Assembly (NCBI GenBank): GCA_964546815.1
Contig: CAZJLR010000026.1
Location: 20,045-84,044, forward strand
Length of the DNA: 64,000 nucleotides
Origin: JAIEPM01 sp964546815
GTDB lineage: Bacteria > Cyanobacteriota > Vampirovibrionia > Obscuribacterales > Obscuribacteraceae
Direction: 5' to 3'
Shown: one piece after another, positions 9,581 through 17,790 of the stretch
Position numbering within the stretch: the first letter of the stretch is position 1
Layout of the letters: each line of letters starts with the position of its first letter
Translations under genes and position numbers: made by a program
The notes under the pieces: generated by a model
Databases searched by the model: none
The model's input: the letters and a program-made list of their open reading frames with translations, nothing else
Told to the model about the DNA's origin: nothing

Positions 9581-9888
9581 GGCTTGTATTTGTTAAAGCA
9601 AGTAACTACCATCACAACTTTTTTAGCTTCGTCTATCCAGTACCACCACAAGAAGTCATCGTCGAGTCTCGTCTCAGAAATCACAGTTCCCCTGTTATTG
9701 AATGTCCGTTTTAGATTCCCCTCGAAAAAAATGTCCATTGCGTCTTCAGGGGTCATTGCATCGTCAAAAGAACTTGTATGGGTAGCGATGTGAAGGATTT
9801 TTGTATTGGTGGGTTCTCGCTTGAATACAAAAGTTATTCCTGACTCTTTATCGACGTAGTTGGTGTATGGCGGCAGCTCTTCGTTCAT
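9577..9888 (-). CDS. BrnT/RelE-like toxin candidate
   Basis: This 103-residue protein lies directly upstream of the RHH antitoxin. It has alternating short strands and one helical stretch (SSFDDAMTPEDAMDIFFEG), followed by strands DDFLWWYWIDEAKKVVMVVT, a size and pattern compatible with BrnT- or RelE-fold ribonuclease toxins. It lacks the strict BrnT N-terminal motif, so this would be a divergent relative. Function is inferred mainly from the gene pairing. If correct, it cleaves mRNA when the antitoxin is lost. Confidence 0.55.
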   Translation of the reverse strand: MNEELPPYTNYVDKESGITFVFKREPTNTKILHIATHTSSFDDAMTPEDAMDIFFEGNLKRTFNNRGTVISETRLDDDFLWWYWIDEAKKVVMVVTCFNKYKP

Positions 9889-9940
9889 TTACTACAACCC
9901 GGAATTGCCGCTTGATAACGTCAGTGTACATTATCTTTAC

Positions 9941-9960
9941 GCAAATTGCTAGCAAATTGC
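9941..9960. promoter_or_regulatory. Candidate operator of the toxin-antitoxin pair
   Basis: GCAAATTGC occurs twice (9941-9949, 9952-9960) around a TA spacer, together forming a near-palindrome. It lies about 55-70 bp upstream of the toxin start on the minus strand, where RHH antitoxins normally bind. Nothing else is recognisable in the 368-bp gap 9889-10256 apart from an isolated 14-bp palindrome, TTGAGCGCGCTCAA, near 10014. Confidence 0.4.
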
Positions 9961-10256
9961 GTAACTTTTAACAGCATAACTCATCTTATAGGCGAACCCA
10001 CCTTGCGACCTTGAGCGCGCTCAACCACTGCGCTCTGGCAAATGGATATCAATCATTAACTGGTTCGGGTGCCAGACACCGAGAGCCGTTTAATATAGCT
10101 TCTGCAGTTTCAGTCTTGGTTTTTGATACCTGTAATCTTCCGGGGTGCTGGCTCTACAGTTGCCACCACGGATGATGAATACCAATCAATTCAACTGGTA
10201 GTCTAGCCATGCGGACCGTAGCAGCTATATTTGGTCAAAGAGCAAATTCTCTTGGA

Positions 10257-10865
10257 TTATCTATGTTGAGATGCCGGAGCCTTGTTACGATATTGAGGAC
10301 CACCATCCACATAGGGTTCGTCGGTAGATTGAGAGCGGTATCCATTTGAATATGTACGAATAAGTTTCTTCCCAACTAATGACTGCCGGATGTTATTTGC
10401 TTGAGTTTCAATTTTTATTGCCTCCGACTCGCGTTTCGTTTTTCTCAAAAGGAGTGCATAAGTTTCCATCAATTCGGCTTTGTCCACGACATGGCGATAA
10501 AACTCGGTTGGGCTCTTTCTTTCGACAACTTCGTAGATAGATAGCGCTTGCTTGAAACACTTTTCCGCATTAATGTAGTCAGCAGATTTAGTTTTCAACG
10601 TACAGAGAGTGTTTCCCCTCAAGGTAAGGCTTTCTATTTTCCGCAAAAGACTTACAGCTTCGCTGTTATCGTTTTGGCTCACCTCTTCGCGTTTCACTCC
10701 TAACTGTTTTCCGTCTGCACCTAGAACGCCGTGACCTATAATATCCGCTGGAAGAACTCGCTTTCCGTTTTGTGCAATCGCAGTAGATATAGTTGCTACA
10801 TTCAGAAACAAAATGAATGCACATATAGTTCCAGATTTTCGCGAACTCCAAGTATTTGCACTCAT
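10257..10865 (-). CDS. Small exported TPR-like protein
   Basis: This 202-residue protein has an N-terminal signal peptide (hydrophobic FILFLNVATISTAIA, cleavage near AIAQ). Residues about 70-165 form helical pairs of TPR type (AEKCFKQALSIYEVVERKSP, LMETYALLLRKTKRESEAI). The C-terminus is polar and Tyr/Ser/Pro/Gly-rich. It probably acts in the periplasm as a small binding protein; the partner is unknown. The next 480 bp downstream carry no clear gene. Confidence 0.7.
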   Translation of the reverse strand: MSANTWSSRKSGTICAFILFLNVATISTAIAQNGKRVLPADIIGHGVLGADGKQLGVKREEVSQNDNSEAVSLLRKIESLTLRGNTLCTLKTKSADYINAEKCFKQALSIYEVVERKSPTEFYRHVVDKAELMETYALLLRKTKRESEAIKIETQANNIRQSLVGKKLIRTYSNGYRSQSTDEPYVDGGPQYRNKAPASQHR

Positions 10866-11345
10866 TGCTCAATCCATAGCTGAACCGATCTTTTCACCAT
10901 TTTAGCTCGTTCTTTTATGTCTGCACTCATAGAATGAAATTCCTTTGCACCCGTGTAAGTAGTATTTTGTTACTGCAGCAATTCAATTGGTTGAATCCCC
11001 GGCAAGAGGAAGAGCGCAAGCAAGTTAACTTGAGTACGTTAGAAATGGCCTTATCAATTCATTAACTGCTCTGGACTGTAGCAGAATCCTTTTATGATAA
11101 GGATACAAAACCAGTATTGTAAGCCTTGGCCTGTCGCGTCGCGGAATAGCGAGGCCCCTCGGAAGGAAACCTCTGGAGAAGAGCAGGCAGAGCGCCTATA
11201 AAAAAATTGCCTCAAGAGATGAAATGTTCGCCAATTTGTACGCGCATTTAGCTGGGGCAAAAACAAGTACCATCGTGGATTTATTCTGCAGCTTCCTCTG
11301 ATGTAGCGAACGAAAAGTTGGTTCATACTTTTAAGAATTGCGTTT
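10866..11345. other. 480-bp stretch without a clear gene
   Basis: Only short frames with no recognisable domain occur here. The longest (11054-11326 minus, 90 codons) is Arg/Cys/Phe-rich and reads as chance. It probably carries the promoter of the exported TPR gene and the 3' flank of the interrupted gene upstream. Confidence 0.4.
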
Positions 11346-12074
11346 TCACTTTGACGGTATTATCGTCTTTTCGCTCTCAGCCATTACAGAGCCACCTGCT
11401 TTCTCAATTTCGGCGGCACTTTCCACAGAAAAGCCTGGAAGAAAAGGTCCGACTTCTTCACCTTTCTTGCGTTTTGCAGCAGTCATCAAAGAAATACTAC
11501 AACTGCCCATCATTACGAAAAAGCTTAATATGGAATTTGAACTTTTCCATTGATACTCAACGGTTCGGTTTGGCAAGACGATTCGCTTCGCCGGACCGTA
11601 CTTGTTTTGGAGCATCGCTAAGACCGGCGCTCTCCGATCCGCTCCGGAGAAGATAGAACAAATTTCGTTGAGTATTGGCGGACCAGATGCAGATTCTCTT
11701 TCCAAATAGCAAAACACAATATCTGGCTTTTGCCCATTAATTTCCAGTTGTGAACAATCCTGGTCTGGATCGGTTGAACCGCTAAAATCAGACCGTGGTG
11801 GAGCACATGCAGACAGGCAAGTTTCGCCTTCTTGTGAAAGTGCTCCCTGTCTGTGCAAAAATCACCCTGCTACTTCTTTGTGAAATCGACAGTCTTTGCG
11901 ATTCTCAATTTGGAAAACACTATCACCAAGTTTAAAATCAAAAACATCGAAGTTTGGTAAATGTGTATCAGTGCAATTATTTTCCGCCGGCAGAAATACG
12001 GTCTTTTCGGCCAAGACCGGCGGTATAGCTGTGCTCAATAACACAATTACAATTGCCGCTTCTAAAATACGCAT
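11346..12074 (-). pseudogene. Exported protein split by an in-frame TGA
   Basis: One frame runs from the ATG at 12074 to 11346 and is broken only by TGA at 11862-11864. The first part (70 residues) has a clear signal peptide (AAIVIVLLSTAIPPVLAE) and begins a domain (DVFDFKLGDSVFQIENRKDC). After the stop the same frame continues for about 170 residues, with Cys pairs (CLSACAPP), a YGPAKRIVLPNRTVEYQWK segment and a hydrophobic stretch near the C-terminus. Read through, it would be a 242-residue exported protein. A nonsense mutation or sequencing error is likeliest; programmed readthrough is less likely. The gene follows the WG-repeat gene by 52 bp on the same strand, so the two may share a transcript. 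Its function is unknown. Confidence 0.65.
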
Positions 12075-12126
12075 TCAACATCTACCATTGCTTGTCTCTG
12101 ACAAAATGACTCATTCCTGTTTGCAA

Positions 12127-13578
12127 TTATTTGGCACCGCCTGGAAGTGAGCCAGGATGCTTCGGCCCCAAGTTGGCTTGGACTAATCCCACTTTCGGGT
12201 CTTTCAGGATCGCATTGAAGTTTACTTGCACTTGCAACTCGCCTGGTGGCATTGTAAGCCCGGATATTTGCCATGAATTGACTCGATTATTATCAAAATT
12301 AAAATGCAGTATTCGGGCCATATTCCCGCAGATGGCGCCGGGCGTGAGCGTGTAAGTGAAATCACCCTGAGTGCCTCCCTCTTGTCCGAGCACATTTGTC
12401 AACTCGGTCTCGGTCATTCCAATAAAATTATACCGGTTCAGAAGTTTCGAGAATATCTGTTGTCGCTCTGGAGTTCCCAATTTCCACCGTCGCAGCAGGT
12501 TCGCGGAAGCGTCTTCCTTTCTGAAGACCGGCTTATGAATCCAATTGCCTTCCCGATCAATAAGTCCAGGTACAAGTGTTCCGTCGGCATCAGTCATGTA
12601 TACGCCAAAGAAATCTTTTCCTGTCCAATCGCAGCCATCAAATCTCGGTGGAATCAATATCTTTCCATGAATGTCGCAGAATCCCCAAAGCGATTTTGGT
12701 GAATTAATTTCGCTACTATTTTGAATGGAAAATTGACAAGGTATCAGAGACGTATCAGAGAGATCTTCGGGGAGCTTTGCTGCTATGCAATTGTCTGGAA
12801 AATTTGCCAAAACACGATTTGAATTTGACAGCAACATTGATTTGCCATTTTTACACGCGAAAAATTGAAGTCCATTTGAGGAGAATAGCGAATCGTATAT
12901 GCGTGGAATGATGACGCGTCCTTGTCGGTTAATAACACCAGCTTTATTTCCGTCCGAATGACTAACGATTGCAAAACCGTTTTGAAAACAACCACCATCC
13001 GCGTCAAGATAAGGCCCCAAAACGATTTTTCCGTGTTTGTTAATATACGCCCCGTTTTTGTTCTTGGAATTCAGCAAATGAACACTAGCAAGCCCACACG
13101 AGAAATCATACCCGTACGAAAAAATTCCAGGTTTAGCAATGGTGTCTCCGTGCAAATTTATGTAAGTTAGATACTCGTCGTATCCGATTCGGAGAATACC
13201 CTCGTGAAAAGGCTCGCAACCTTGAGCGCGCTCGTCTAGTTTAGCGAGAGGTTTACCAGTCTCGTTCCTCAAGACAAACACAGGATCATGCGTCTTTTGA
13301 TCATGATGTCTCGTTATGAAACGGTTACAGCCAACGTAGTTCACTTCATTGTAAACCGGAGCAATTAAGATCTTCCCTTTTGACGAGATCACGCCGGTTC
13401 CAGTATCCCGTTGAATCAAGAGGTAGTCCTCTGTCCCCTGAATTGGCAATGGATCGGGATATAGTTGTTCTTGATCGGATGTTGCGTCTGCAGAGAATAC
13501 AGGATTAAGCGCGACTACTCCTATGGTAATCGCAAGTGTTAGCCGCCTTGCAAGAATACTTACTAGTGCTTGGAACAT
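12127..13578 (-). CDS. Exported WG-repeat protein
   Basis: This 483-residue protein has a signal peptide (LTLAITIGVVALNPVFSAD). Most of the rest consists of WG-type beta repeats: GVISSKGKILIAPVYNEV, GAYINKHGKIVLGPYLDA, GVINRQGRVIIPRIYDSL, WGFCDIHGKILIPPRFDG and GLIDREGNWIHKPVF. The last 110 residues form a separate domain with a GMTETELTNVLGQ helix and a TYTLTPG strand, as in small SmpA/BamE-like or lipoprotein-type add-on domains. WG repeats are binding surfaces of unknown ligand. It probably works in the periplasm or at the cell surface and leads a two-gene unit with the interrupted gene downstream. Confidence 0.88.
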   Translation of the reverse strand: MFQALVSILARRLTLAITIGVVALNPVFSADATSDQEQLYPDPLPIQGTEDYLLIQRDTGTGVISSKGKILIAPVYNEVNYVGCNRFITRHHDQKTHDPVFVLRNETGKPLAKLDERAQGCEPFHEGILRIGYDEYLTYINLHGDTIAKPGIFSYGYDFSCGLASVHLLNSKNKNGAYINKHGKIVLGPYLDADGGCFQNGFAIVSHSDGNKAGVINRQGRVIIPRIYDSLFSSNGLQFFACKNGKSMLLSNSNRVLANFPDNCIAAKLPEDLSDTSLIPCQFSIQNSSEINSPKSLWGFCDIHGKILIPPRFDGCDWTGKDFFGVYMTDADGTLVPGLIDREGNWIHKPVFRKEDASANLLRRWKLGTPERQQIFSKLLNRYNFIGMTETELTNVLGQEGGTQGDFTYTLTPGAICGNMARILHFNFDNNRVNSWQISGLTMPPGELQVQVNFNAILKDPKVGLVQANLGPKHPGSLPGGAK

Positions 13579-13721
13579 TGAATGAAATTTCTGGACTCTG
13601 TAATCGCTGAGTTATAACACTTTAGTGATTTCCGCTTGCAAGTCAATGTGACAATCCCCCAGTCCAGCTGGACGTTGACGCATTCTGAAATTGATTTGAA
13701 TAACTAGAGGGACCAAAAACG

Positions 13722-13868
13722 ATGATCCTGGTATCTCGCTTGAACATCTTGGCGTTGTACACTATGCCTACTCACGAGCTGAGGGAGACGCGGCAGCGTT
13801 TTCTATGGACTTTTGAGGGAACGAAGAGCGGCCAGCGAGTATCTGCACCGATAGGAGGTCATGATTAA
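13722..13868 (+). CDS. Possible 48-residue leader protein
   Basis: An ATG at 13722 follows an AGAGGG ribosome-binding sequence and opens 48 codons ending in TAA at 13866-13868. The end overlaps the next gene's ATG by 8 bases. The product starts hydrophobic (MILVSRLNILALYTMP) and ends polar. The overlap could couple translation of the two frames, since the AGGAGG at 13853 lies inside this frame. It is short, has no recognisable domain, and may be chance. Confidence 0.3.
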   Translation: MILVSRLNILALYTMPTHELRETRQRFLWTFEGTKSGQRVSAPIGGHD

Positions 13869-14778
13869 CGTGGATAATGCTAATCTTACCGGCTTTCATT
13901 CGGCGTCGTATCCGATTGGTGAAACGCTCACCGCGAAGACCTGGCAAGCACAACGTGAAGCCTATCTCCAGCGTGTTCGCCCTTGGGCGGATGACCGGGT
14001 TATGCGCTCGCGGCGCCACGAACGGCATCCGGTTTACGATTTCATGTTCGATTACTACACTTTTCGTCCCGCGCATCTGCTGCGTTGGACGCCCGGCTTT
14101 GGTGTGACTCTGGCAGGAGCTAGCAAGCGTGACGTAGAATGGGAGCAGTTCTCACTCACGGAATTCGGGCTCGCGTTGCAGGCACAGGCGTTTCCGGTTC
14201 ATCGCATCGACTATTTGCGCTGGTGCATCGAATATCTGACGACTGTATCTGAACGTGCGCCGCTGTATTCATGCTACGGTCTCCACGAATGGGCGATGGT
14301 CTACAAGGCCGATAAGCTCAGATACAGTATCCCCTGCCGCCTTGGCTCGGCGTGCACTGATCAGTTAGTGGAAGAAATTCCGATTCGCTGTACGCATTAT
14401 GACGCCTACCGCTTCTTCACTAAGGAGGCAATGCCTCTTAACCGCACCGACCTTGACCGCGAGCAAGTCGTTATCAACGATCAACCGGCCTGTCTGCATG
14501 TAAATATGGATAATTACAAATACGCCTACAAGATAGCGCCATTTTGCCCGAGCGAGGTGCTTGGCGACGCATTTCTTTTGGCTGTTGCCGCTAGGGAAAT
14601 AGACATGCGGGCCAGTCCATACGATCTTTCAGCCTTCGGCGTGAAACCAATCAAAATCGAAACAGTTGATGGTCGCGCCGAATACGTAGACTTGCAGAAG
14701 GAATTGTTCTTGCAAGGGCAGGCAGTCCGCAAGAGGCTCATTGAAGTATACAGCGCATTGTTGCACGCACTTTCTTAG
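13861..14778 (+). CDS. Conserved protein of the family annotated as 3-methyladenine DNA glycosylase
   Basis: This 305-residue protein has motifs such as HERHPVYDFMFDYYTFRPAHL, RWTPGFGVTLAGAS and WAMVYKADKLRYS. They match a bacterial family often annotated as 3-methyladenine DNA glycosylase. I see no helix-hairpin-helix or other direct glycosylase signature, so the annotation may be inherited error. An AGGAGG lies only two or three bases before the ATG at 13861; the GTG at 13870 (fourth codon) has better spacing and may be the true start. The gene is slightly more GC-rich than those to its left and is followed by a hairpin at 14797. Confidence 0.7.
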   Translation: MINVDNANLTGFHSASYPIGETLTAKTWQAQREAYLQRVRPWADDRVMRSRRHERHPVYDFMFDYYTFRPAHLLRWTPGFGVTLAGASKRDVEWEQFSLTEFGLALQAQAFPVHRIDYLRWCIEYLTTVSERAPLYSCYGLHEWAMVYKADKLRYSIPCRLGSACTDQLVEEIPIRCTHYDAYRFFTKEAMPLNRTDLDREQVVINDQPACLHVNMDNYKYAYKIAPFCPSEVLGDAFLLAVAAREIDMRASPYDLSAFGVKPIKIETVDGRAEYVDLQKELFLQGQAVRKRLIEVYSALLHALS

Positions 14779-14796
14779 TGGCAAAACACAACACCA

Positions 14797-14822
14797 GTTA
14801 GCCACCACCCTTAGTGGCTAAC
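14797..14822 (+). terminator. Hairpin, probable terminator
   Basis: GTTAGCCAC (14797-14805) pairs perfectly with GTGGCTAAC (14814-14822) over an 8-base loop, 18 bp after the upstream gene stop. Only ATTT follows, so termination may be weak. Confidence 0.55.
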
Positions 14823-14989
14823 ATTTCCAATAACTCTGCACATTACAGAATTTTGATTCGTGCAAAGGTATGAAAATTTTGCGTTAAGCAAAGCATGCTT
14901 GCACGCTTGAGACAGTTGATCCATTATTGATCCTGGTGTTAGATCGCAGGATGCTTAATTGCATTTAGTACTCGACACCGTGGAGAACC

Positions 14990-16189
14990 ATGGAAGAAAG
15001 TTTTGAGACCCGTGACCGGAAGCCTTTGCCCATCGCCCGTTCCCTCTGCGCCTTTGGTCTGGTGCTGAGCTTGAGCGCCGGCGCCCCGCTGGCCGTTCTA
15101 TCCGCCGACACCCCGACCGAAGGCGGCGCTTCCCCGGTGCTGCGCAGCACCATTATAAAGAACGAGAGCACCCGTCCGCAAAGCCCTACCGTCAACACTG
15201 AGGATGAGCGTGTGGTGCCCCTCGGCACGGCGTTGGAGCTGGTTCTTTCGACCGAGATTGCCTCCGGCGAAACCGTGGAAGGCGATGAGTTCTCAAGCAA
15301 AATTAGCAAGGACGTGCTGGTGGATGGCAGGGTGGTGATTCCCAGGGGCACGGTGGTGCATGGGGTACTGAGCACCATGGAAGAGCCGAAGCGCGCTGGC
15401 CGCAATGGTTACATCAATGCGTGCTTTGATTATTTAATCACGCCAGACGGGCGTAAAGTCCCGATTGAGGGCAACAGCACTACGCGAGACTCCAAAGGCA
15501 AGGCCGCAGCCAAAGTCGTCGGGCGCGCTGCGGGCTACACCGCCCTTGGTGGCGTGGTGGGCACAGTGATCGCGCTTAGAGTCGGCGGGCTGGCGGGTGC
15601 GGCGGCCAGCAACGGGTCTACACTAGCGGGTGGAGCGGCCATTGGTGGGGCTGCCGGGCTGACAATCGCCATGCTGATGAAGGGTAGAAGCGTGATGCTC
15701 CCACCCGGAGCTGAAATGCAAGTCAAACTCAGCGAGCCGCTGAAACTGCCCACTATGAACATGCCCGATGAGACGGCGGAAGATTTCAGCAACCCCGGTC
15801 TGAAGGTGAAGGTGGCGGGCGTGCACATTGGCCGCCACCCGATCGGCGAAATGACCGATATTACGCTGACTCTGGACATTTTGAATCAAACCGAAAATAC
15901 GTTTTCCATGTTTGAAATCGGCTTGGAGGACGAGCTGGGCAACCTGTTCTTCCCCTCTCCCCTTGGCGATACGGGCATGTCGTTCGGCAAAATCAAGCCC
16001 AGCAGTCACTTCAACAGCAACCTCACCTTCAGCGTGAACAGTGCCAAAATCCGTCACAAGCTGGTGTTTTTCAAGCCGTTTTCCCGTGAACCGCTAGCAA
16101 AATACACCCTGACCGATGCCATGCTGGCAAGCGGCAAAGCCAGCCCCAAAGGCAAGCGCGTGGCCACTGAAGCGCGCCAGTCCGACTGA
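14990..16189 (+). CDS. Exported GC-rich protein with VirB10/TrbI-like strands and glycine-zipper segment
   Basis: This 399-residue protein has an N-terminal hydrophobic signal (CAFGLVLSLSAGAPLAVLS). Residues about 75-165 (GTALELVLSTEIASGETVEG, VVIPRGTVVHGVLSTMEEP, then a TPDGRKVPIEG strand) resemble the beta fold of VirB10/TrbI-type proteins. A Gly/Ala-rich hydrophobic stretch follows (about 178-230), as in glycine-zipper membrane segments. A C-terminal beta domain then describes length-scaled interactions (MTDITLTLDILNQTENTFSM). The DNA is visibly richer in GC than both flanks, which suggests a different origin. No other conjugation or secretion genes are nearby, so a secretion role is not supported. 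The ATG at 14990 has GGAG upstream. Confidence 0.65.
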   Translation: MEESFETRDRKPLPIARSLCAFGLVLSLSAGAPLAVLSADTPTEGGASPVLRSTIIKNESTRPQSPTVNTEDERVVPLGTALELVLSTEIASGETVEGDEFSSKISKDVLVDGRVVIPRGTVVHGVLSTMEEPKRAGRNGYINACFDYLITPDGRKVPIEGNSTTRDSKGKAAAKVVGRAAGYTALGGVVGTVIALRVGGLAGAAASNGSTLAGGAAIGGAAGLTIAMLMKGRSVMLPPGAEMQVKLSEPLKLPTMNMPDETAEDFSNPGLKVKVAGVHIGRHPIGEMTDITLTLDILNQTENTFSMFEIGLEDELGNLFFPSPLGDTGMSFGKIKPSSHFNSNLTFSVNSAKIRHKLVFFKPFSREPLAKYTLTDAMLASGKASPKGKRVATEARQSD

Positions 16190-16463
16190 TTTGCCCATGA
16201 GCGAATGAATTTACTTCGCAAGCGACAGAAAGATTCCTTTATACGATTCAACTGCCAGCCTTTTTACATGCACGACAGAAGGCTTGTCGCCTAAATACTG
16301 CGTTCAAAACGAGGATTTCATAATCTTGAAATTGAGATTGTTGTCGTTTGATAAGAACGTAAAAAGAAAGCTTCTTCGATCACAATTTGGTCACGGCGCA
16401 GTTGTTACAATGACTACGTCTATCAATTTCTAAACTTGCATAGTTCTGCATATCTCGAAGTCT

Positions 16464-16616
16464 GTGACTGAGGTGGTATTGGCAGTTGGTTTCTCGAGGC
16501 GATTCGCTGTGTTAACAGGATCTTTAGCCACTTTCGGTCTCAATTCCTTCTTCTCTTGCAATCAGAAATCTTGCTGTAACTTGACGGTTACTGTGAACGT
16601 AACCAACAACGGATGA
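16464..16616 (+). CDS. 50-residue Tat-like, cysteine-containing peptide coupled to efflux operon
   Basis: From a GTG at 16464 (or GTG 16473) the frame runs to TGA at 16614-16616, overlapping the adaptor gene's ATG at 16613 in an ATGA junction, the usual sign of translational coupling. The N-terminus has a twin-arginine-like signal (FSRRFAVLTGSLATFGL) leading to a Cys at a lipobox-like place (NSFFSC). It is followed by CNQKSCCNLTVTVNVTNNG. No ATG exists, and upstream the frame is closed by a TAA near 16430. It could be a small exported or lipid-anchored metal- or thiol-sensing peptide of the RND system, a leader peptide controlling it, or a chance frame. No known family is recognised. Confidence 0.45.
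   Translation: MTEVVLAVGFSRRFAVLTGSLATFGLNSFFSCNQKSCCNLTVTVNVTNNG
16576..16603. promoter_or_regulatory. Phased GTAAC/GTTAC/GTAAC motif before efflux operon
   Basis: GTAAC (16576-16580), GTTAC (16587-16591) and GTAAC (16599-16603) recur every 11-12 bases, and the last two form an inverted repeat GGTTAC-7-GTAACC. Helical phasing just before the adaptor start suggests a regulator site or an RNA hairpin covering translation initiation. The region also encodes the end of the small peptide, so the pattern may come from repeated Val/Asn/Thr codons. Confidence 0.3.
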
Positions 16617-17773
16617 TGAAACTGTTTAAAACACTGGTGCTAAGTTGCAGCGCCTTACTGCTCTTACTGTCTATATCAGGCTGTCAATCGATGCTTGACA
16701 GCAAAGCAGAATCGCATGCTCACCATGGCAAGAAGCCCCTTGCAACAGACCTGGCGATAGATGAAGAAGAATCATCGCATACGACTTACGAGGTCAGTAA
16801 ACCCCTTGTTAAAGACCTAACGATGAATGATGAGTATGTCTGCCAGATTAGAGCCATACAGCATATAGAAATTCGTTCATTAGAGAAAGGCTACCTTCAA
16901 AAAATACTGGTAGACGAAGGCGAATCTGTTCATCAGGGACAATTGCTTTTCCAAATAAAGCCCAGTGTCTACCAAGCCGATGTTCAAAAATCAGAAGCAG
17001 AAGTAGAGCTTTCAAGAATTGAGCTGGAGAATAACCAGGCACTTGTTGAGAAAGATATTATTTCCTCCAGTGAAGCTGCCATGTCTGCCGCTAAGCTGGC
17101 TAAGGTCGAAGCGGAACTAGAGCTAGCCAAAACGCATTTAGGCTTTACTGAAATTCGAGCCCCGTTTGACGGGCTGATAGGCCGCTTTGGTGATATTAGG
17201 CTAGGCAGCCTGCTGGAAGAAAACGAATTGCTCACCACTTTAAGCGATAACCGCCAACTTTGGGTGTACTTCAATGTGCCCGAAGCAGTGTACCTGGAAT
17301 ACATGAAAAACAAGCGACTTTCTCAGAAGGTTCAACTTGAACTCGCCAACAAGGAAATTTATCCAGAAACTGGAACGATAGAAGCCATTCAGTCAGACTT
17401 TAATAGTGGCTCAGGCAATATTGCCTTTCGAGCGAGCTTTAGTAACCCACATGCCCTGCTGCGTTACGGGCAAACAGGCAAAATATTATGGCCCAAGAAT
17501 ATCAAACAGGCGGTCATTGTGCCGCAAAAATCCACGTTTGAAATTTTGGATAAACGCTTTATTTATGTTGTCGACAAAAACGGTGTGCTTCACGAACGTG
17601 AGATTAAAGTGGCCCGTGAGGCACCAAACATTTACATTGTCTCCTCTGGAATAACCCCTGATGAGATGTACCTGCTCGAGCGGCAGAACAAACTGGATAA
17701 AGGCGACAAAATCAGTTACAAGCTGATTGAACCTCAACGTGCTATTGAGAATTTGAAACTGTATGCAGAGTAG
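16613..17773 (+). CDS. RND efflux periplasmic adaptor lipoprotein (MFP)
   Basis: This 386-residue membrane-fusion protein links the inner-membrane pump to the outer-membrane channel. The signal ends in a lipobox LSISGC (Cys about 24). After a His-containing linker come the lipoyl half-motif (GYLQKILVDEGESVHQGQLL, about 98-117), an alpha-helical hairpin (about 125-180) and the second lipoyl half (GFTEIRAPFDGLIGR). Beta-barrel and membrane-proximal domains follow. Length and order are normal for AcrA/MexA/CmeA types. It is the first large gene of a three-gene operon; the pump starts 17 bp downstream. The start overlaps the stop of the small peptide frame. Confidence 0.95.
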   Translation: MMKLFKTLVLSCSALLLLLSISGCQSMLDSKAESHAHHGKKPLATDLAIDEEESSHTTYEVSKPLVKDLTMNDEYVCQIRAIQHIEIRSLEKGYLQKILVDEGESVHQGQLLFQIKPSVYQADVQKSEAEVELSRIELENNQALVEKDIISSSEAAMSAAKLAKVEAELELAKTHLGFTEIRAPFDGLIGRFGDIRLGSLLEENELLTTLSDNRQLWVYFNVPEAVYLEYMKNKRLSQKVQLELANKEIYPETGTIEAIQSDFNSGSGNIAFRASFSNPHALLRYGQTGKILWPKNIKQAVIVPQKSTFEILDKRFIYVVDKNGVLHEREIKVAREAPNIYIVSSGITPDEMYLLERQNKLDKGDKISYKLIEPQRAIENLKLYAE

Positions 17774-17790
17774 TTTAGGTTGGGTTGGCT

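Noticed and set aside
10010..10023. TTGAGCGCGCTCAA palindrome
   Set aside because: Isolated, not near a start or stop; a similar half-site occurs inside a coding gene by chance.
11054..11326. 90-codon minus frame
   Set aside because: Composition rich in Arg, Cys and Phe, no domain, likely chance.
13671..13682. GTCCAGCTGGAC-type palindrome in the gap before 13722
   Set aside because: Single short palindrome without a partner; too weak to call an operator.
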